DNA from: Hyphomicrobiales bacterium
GTDB lineage: Bacteria > Pseudomonadota > Alphaproteobacteria > Rhizobiales > Beijerinckiaceae
Direction: 5' to 3'
Assembly (NCBI GenBank): GCA_900473415.1
Contig: UCLR01000010.1
Location: 39,083-103,082, forward strand
Length of the DNA stretch: 64,000 nt
Shown: positions 63,714 to 64,000 of the stretch, piece after piece
How the letters are laid out: each line of letters opens with the position of its first letter
Position numbering within the stretch: the stretch's first letter is position 1
Notes under the pieces: model-generated
Told to the model about the DNA's origin: nothing
The model's database searches: none
The model's input: only the letters and a program-made list of their open reading frames with translations
Position numbers and translations under genes: made by a program

Positions 63714-64000
63714 TCAGGCCGCCGCGGGCCGCGAGTTGAACTGCTCCGGCATCGTCGGCGTCAGCGGCATCGGCACTTCCTCGATCTCCTCGGTGACGAC
63801 GTCGAAGCGCTGGATGGTGTGGGTGCCGAAGGAGTTGATCATCGCGACGTCGGTGGCGTCGCGCCCGCGCGCGATCACGATGCGGCCGATGCGCGGCTCG
63901 TTGTGGCGCGCGTCGAAGGTGTACCAGCGGCCACCGAGAAAGACCTCGAACCAGGCATTGAAATCCATCGGCGCCGGATTCGGCGGCACGCCGATATCGC
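63714..64000 (-). CDS. transglutaminase-like family protein, C-terminal part (cut by window edge)
   Basis: Open from the right edge to the stop at 63714, so only the C-terminal ~95 residues are visible. The segment GDIGVPPNPAPMDFNAWFEV then GGRWYTFDARHNEPRIGRI is the end of a transglutaminase-like core. The position normally holding the catalytic His reads Asn (FNAWFEV), while the Asp (FDARHN) is kept. RGRDATDVAMINSFG follows, typical of a rhizobial subfamily. Third such gene in 15 kb. Whether the Cys is present cannot be seen. Confidence 0.82.
   Translation of the reverse strand, partial: DIGVPPNPAPMDFNAWFEVFLGGRWYTFDARHNEPRIGRIVIARGRDATDVAMINSFGTHTIQRFDVVTEEIEEVPMPLTPTMPEQFNSRPAAA

Overview
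The window looks like chromosomal DNA from a high-GC alphaproteobacterium of the Hyphomicrobiales (Rhizobiales), most likely close to Bosea or Methylobacteriaceae; that placement is inferred from gene families and synteny, not from a marker gene. Supporting signs are a short-form Pgi, a paired M16 peptidase locus beside lspA-ileS-ribF, a PodJ-type polarity protein, the TauE/TIGR02186 pair, a zwf-pgl-eda Entner-Doudoroff cluster, and candidate alphaproteobacterial control sites (CtrA-like TTAA-N7-TTTA, GANTC clusters, a LexA-type GTTC-N7-GTTC, an EcfG-type GGAAC-N17-GTT). I see no rRNA, tRNA, CRISPR array, prophage or insertion sequence. The mobile-like content is limited to small palindromic intergenic repeats.

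Layout. 0-10.2 kb, all minus strand: pgi, two M16 peptidases (one catalytic, one lacking the zinc motif), an exported protein of unknown function, lspA, ileS, ribF and a MaoC hydratase. 10.4-15.4 kb: a lone CheY, a HAD-IIA phosphatase, a TipF-like degenerate EAL protein, and a helix-turn-helix/TM/TPR protein. 15.6-23.7 kb: an omega-aminotransferase, then a beta-oxidation run (acyl-CoA dehydrogenase, thiolase, FadJ-type multifunctional enzyme) ending in a metal-ligand-deficient peptide-deformylase homologue, with a MerR regulator upstream. 24.0-27.3 kb: the PodJ-like protein. 27.5-35.0 kb: TauE/TIGR02186, the molybdenum-cofactor genes moeA and mobA with a DUF2478 gene, TusA-like, Mrp, an SRPBCC protein behind a candidate SOS box, and an O-antigen-ligase-like membrane protein. 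35.0-40.8 kb: argE, a serine/threonine dehydratase, an M15-like secreted peptidase in a locally AT-rich patch, an M20 amidohydrolase, an LhgO-like oxidase and a variant GIY-YIG protein. 40.9-43.7 kb: eda, pgl, zwf (operon order zwf-pgl-eda, with no edd here). 43.9-49.3 kb: a complete dipeptide-type ABC importer.

49.5-56.4 kb holds the most unusual unit: three tightly packed plus-strand genes coding for a transglutaminase-DUF2126 fusion, a circularly permuted ATP-grasp plus alpha-E fusion, and a second transglutaminase. This is a predicted peptide or amide ligation system of unknown product, divergent from the peptide importer. It matches a family described by comparative genomics but, as far as I know, biochemically unresolved. 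56.4-64 kb: an HxlR/alcohol-dehydrogenase pair, an aldehyde dehydrogenase, a GST, a PHA depolymerase, a PNPOx-type stress protein behind an EcfG-like promoter, PAP2 and diacylglycerol-kinase-like lipid genes, and a third transglutaminase cut by the right edge.

How the parts fit. Carbon flow is served by pgi and zwf-pgl-eda. Fatty acids and PHA are served by acd-thl-fadJ, MaoC and phaZ. Cell polarity, motility and cell cycle are served by the PodJ-like protein, the TipF-like protein and CheY, the first two with GANTC and/or CtrA-like upstream sequences. Envelope functions are served by lspA, the M16 pair and the M15-like peptidase.
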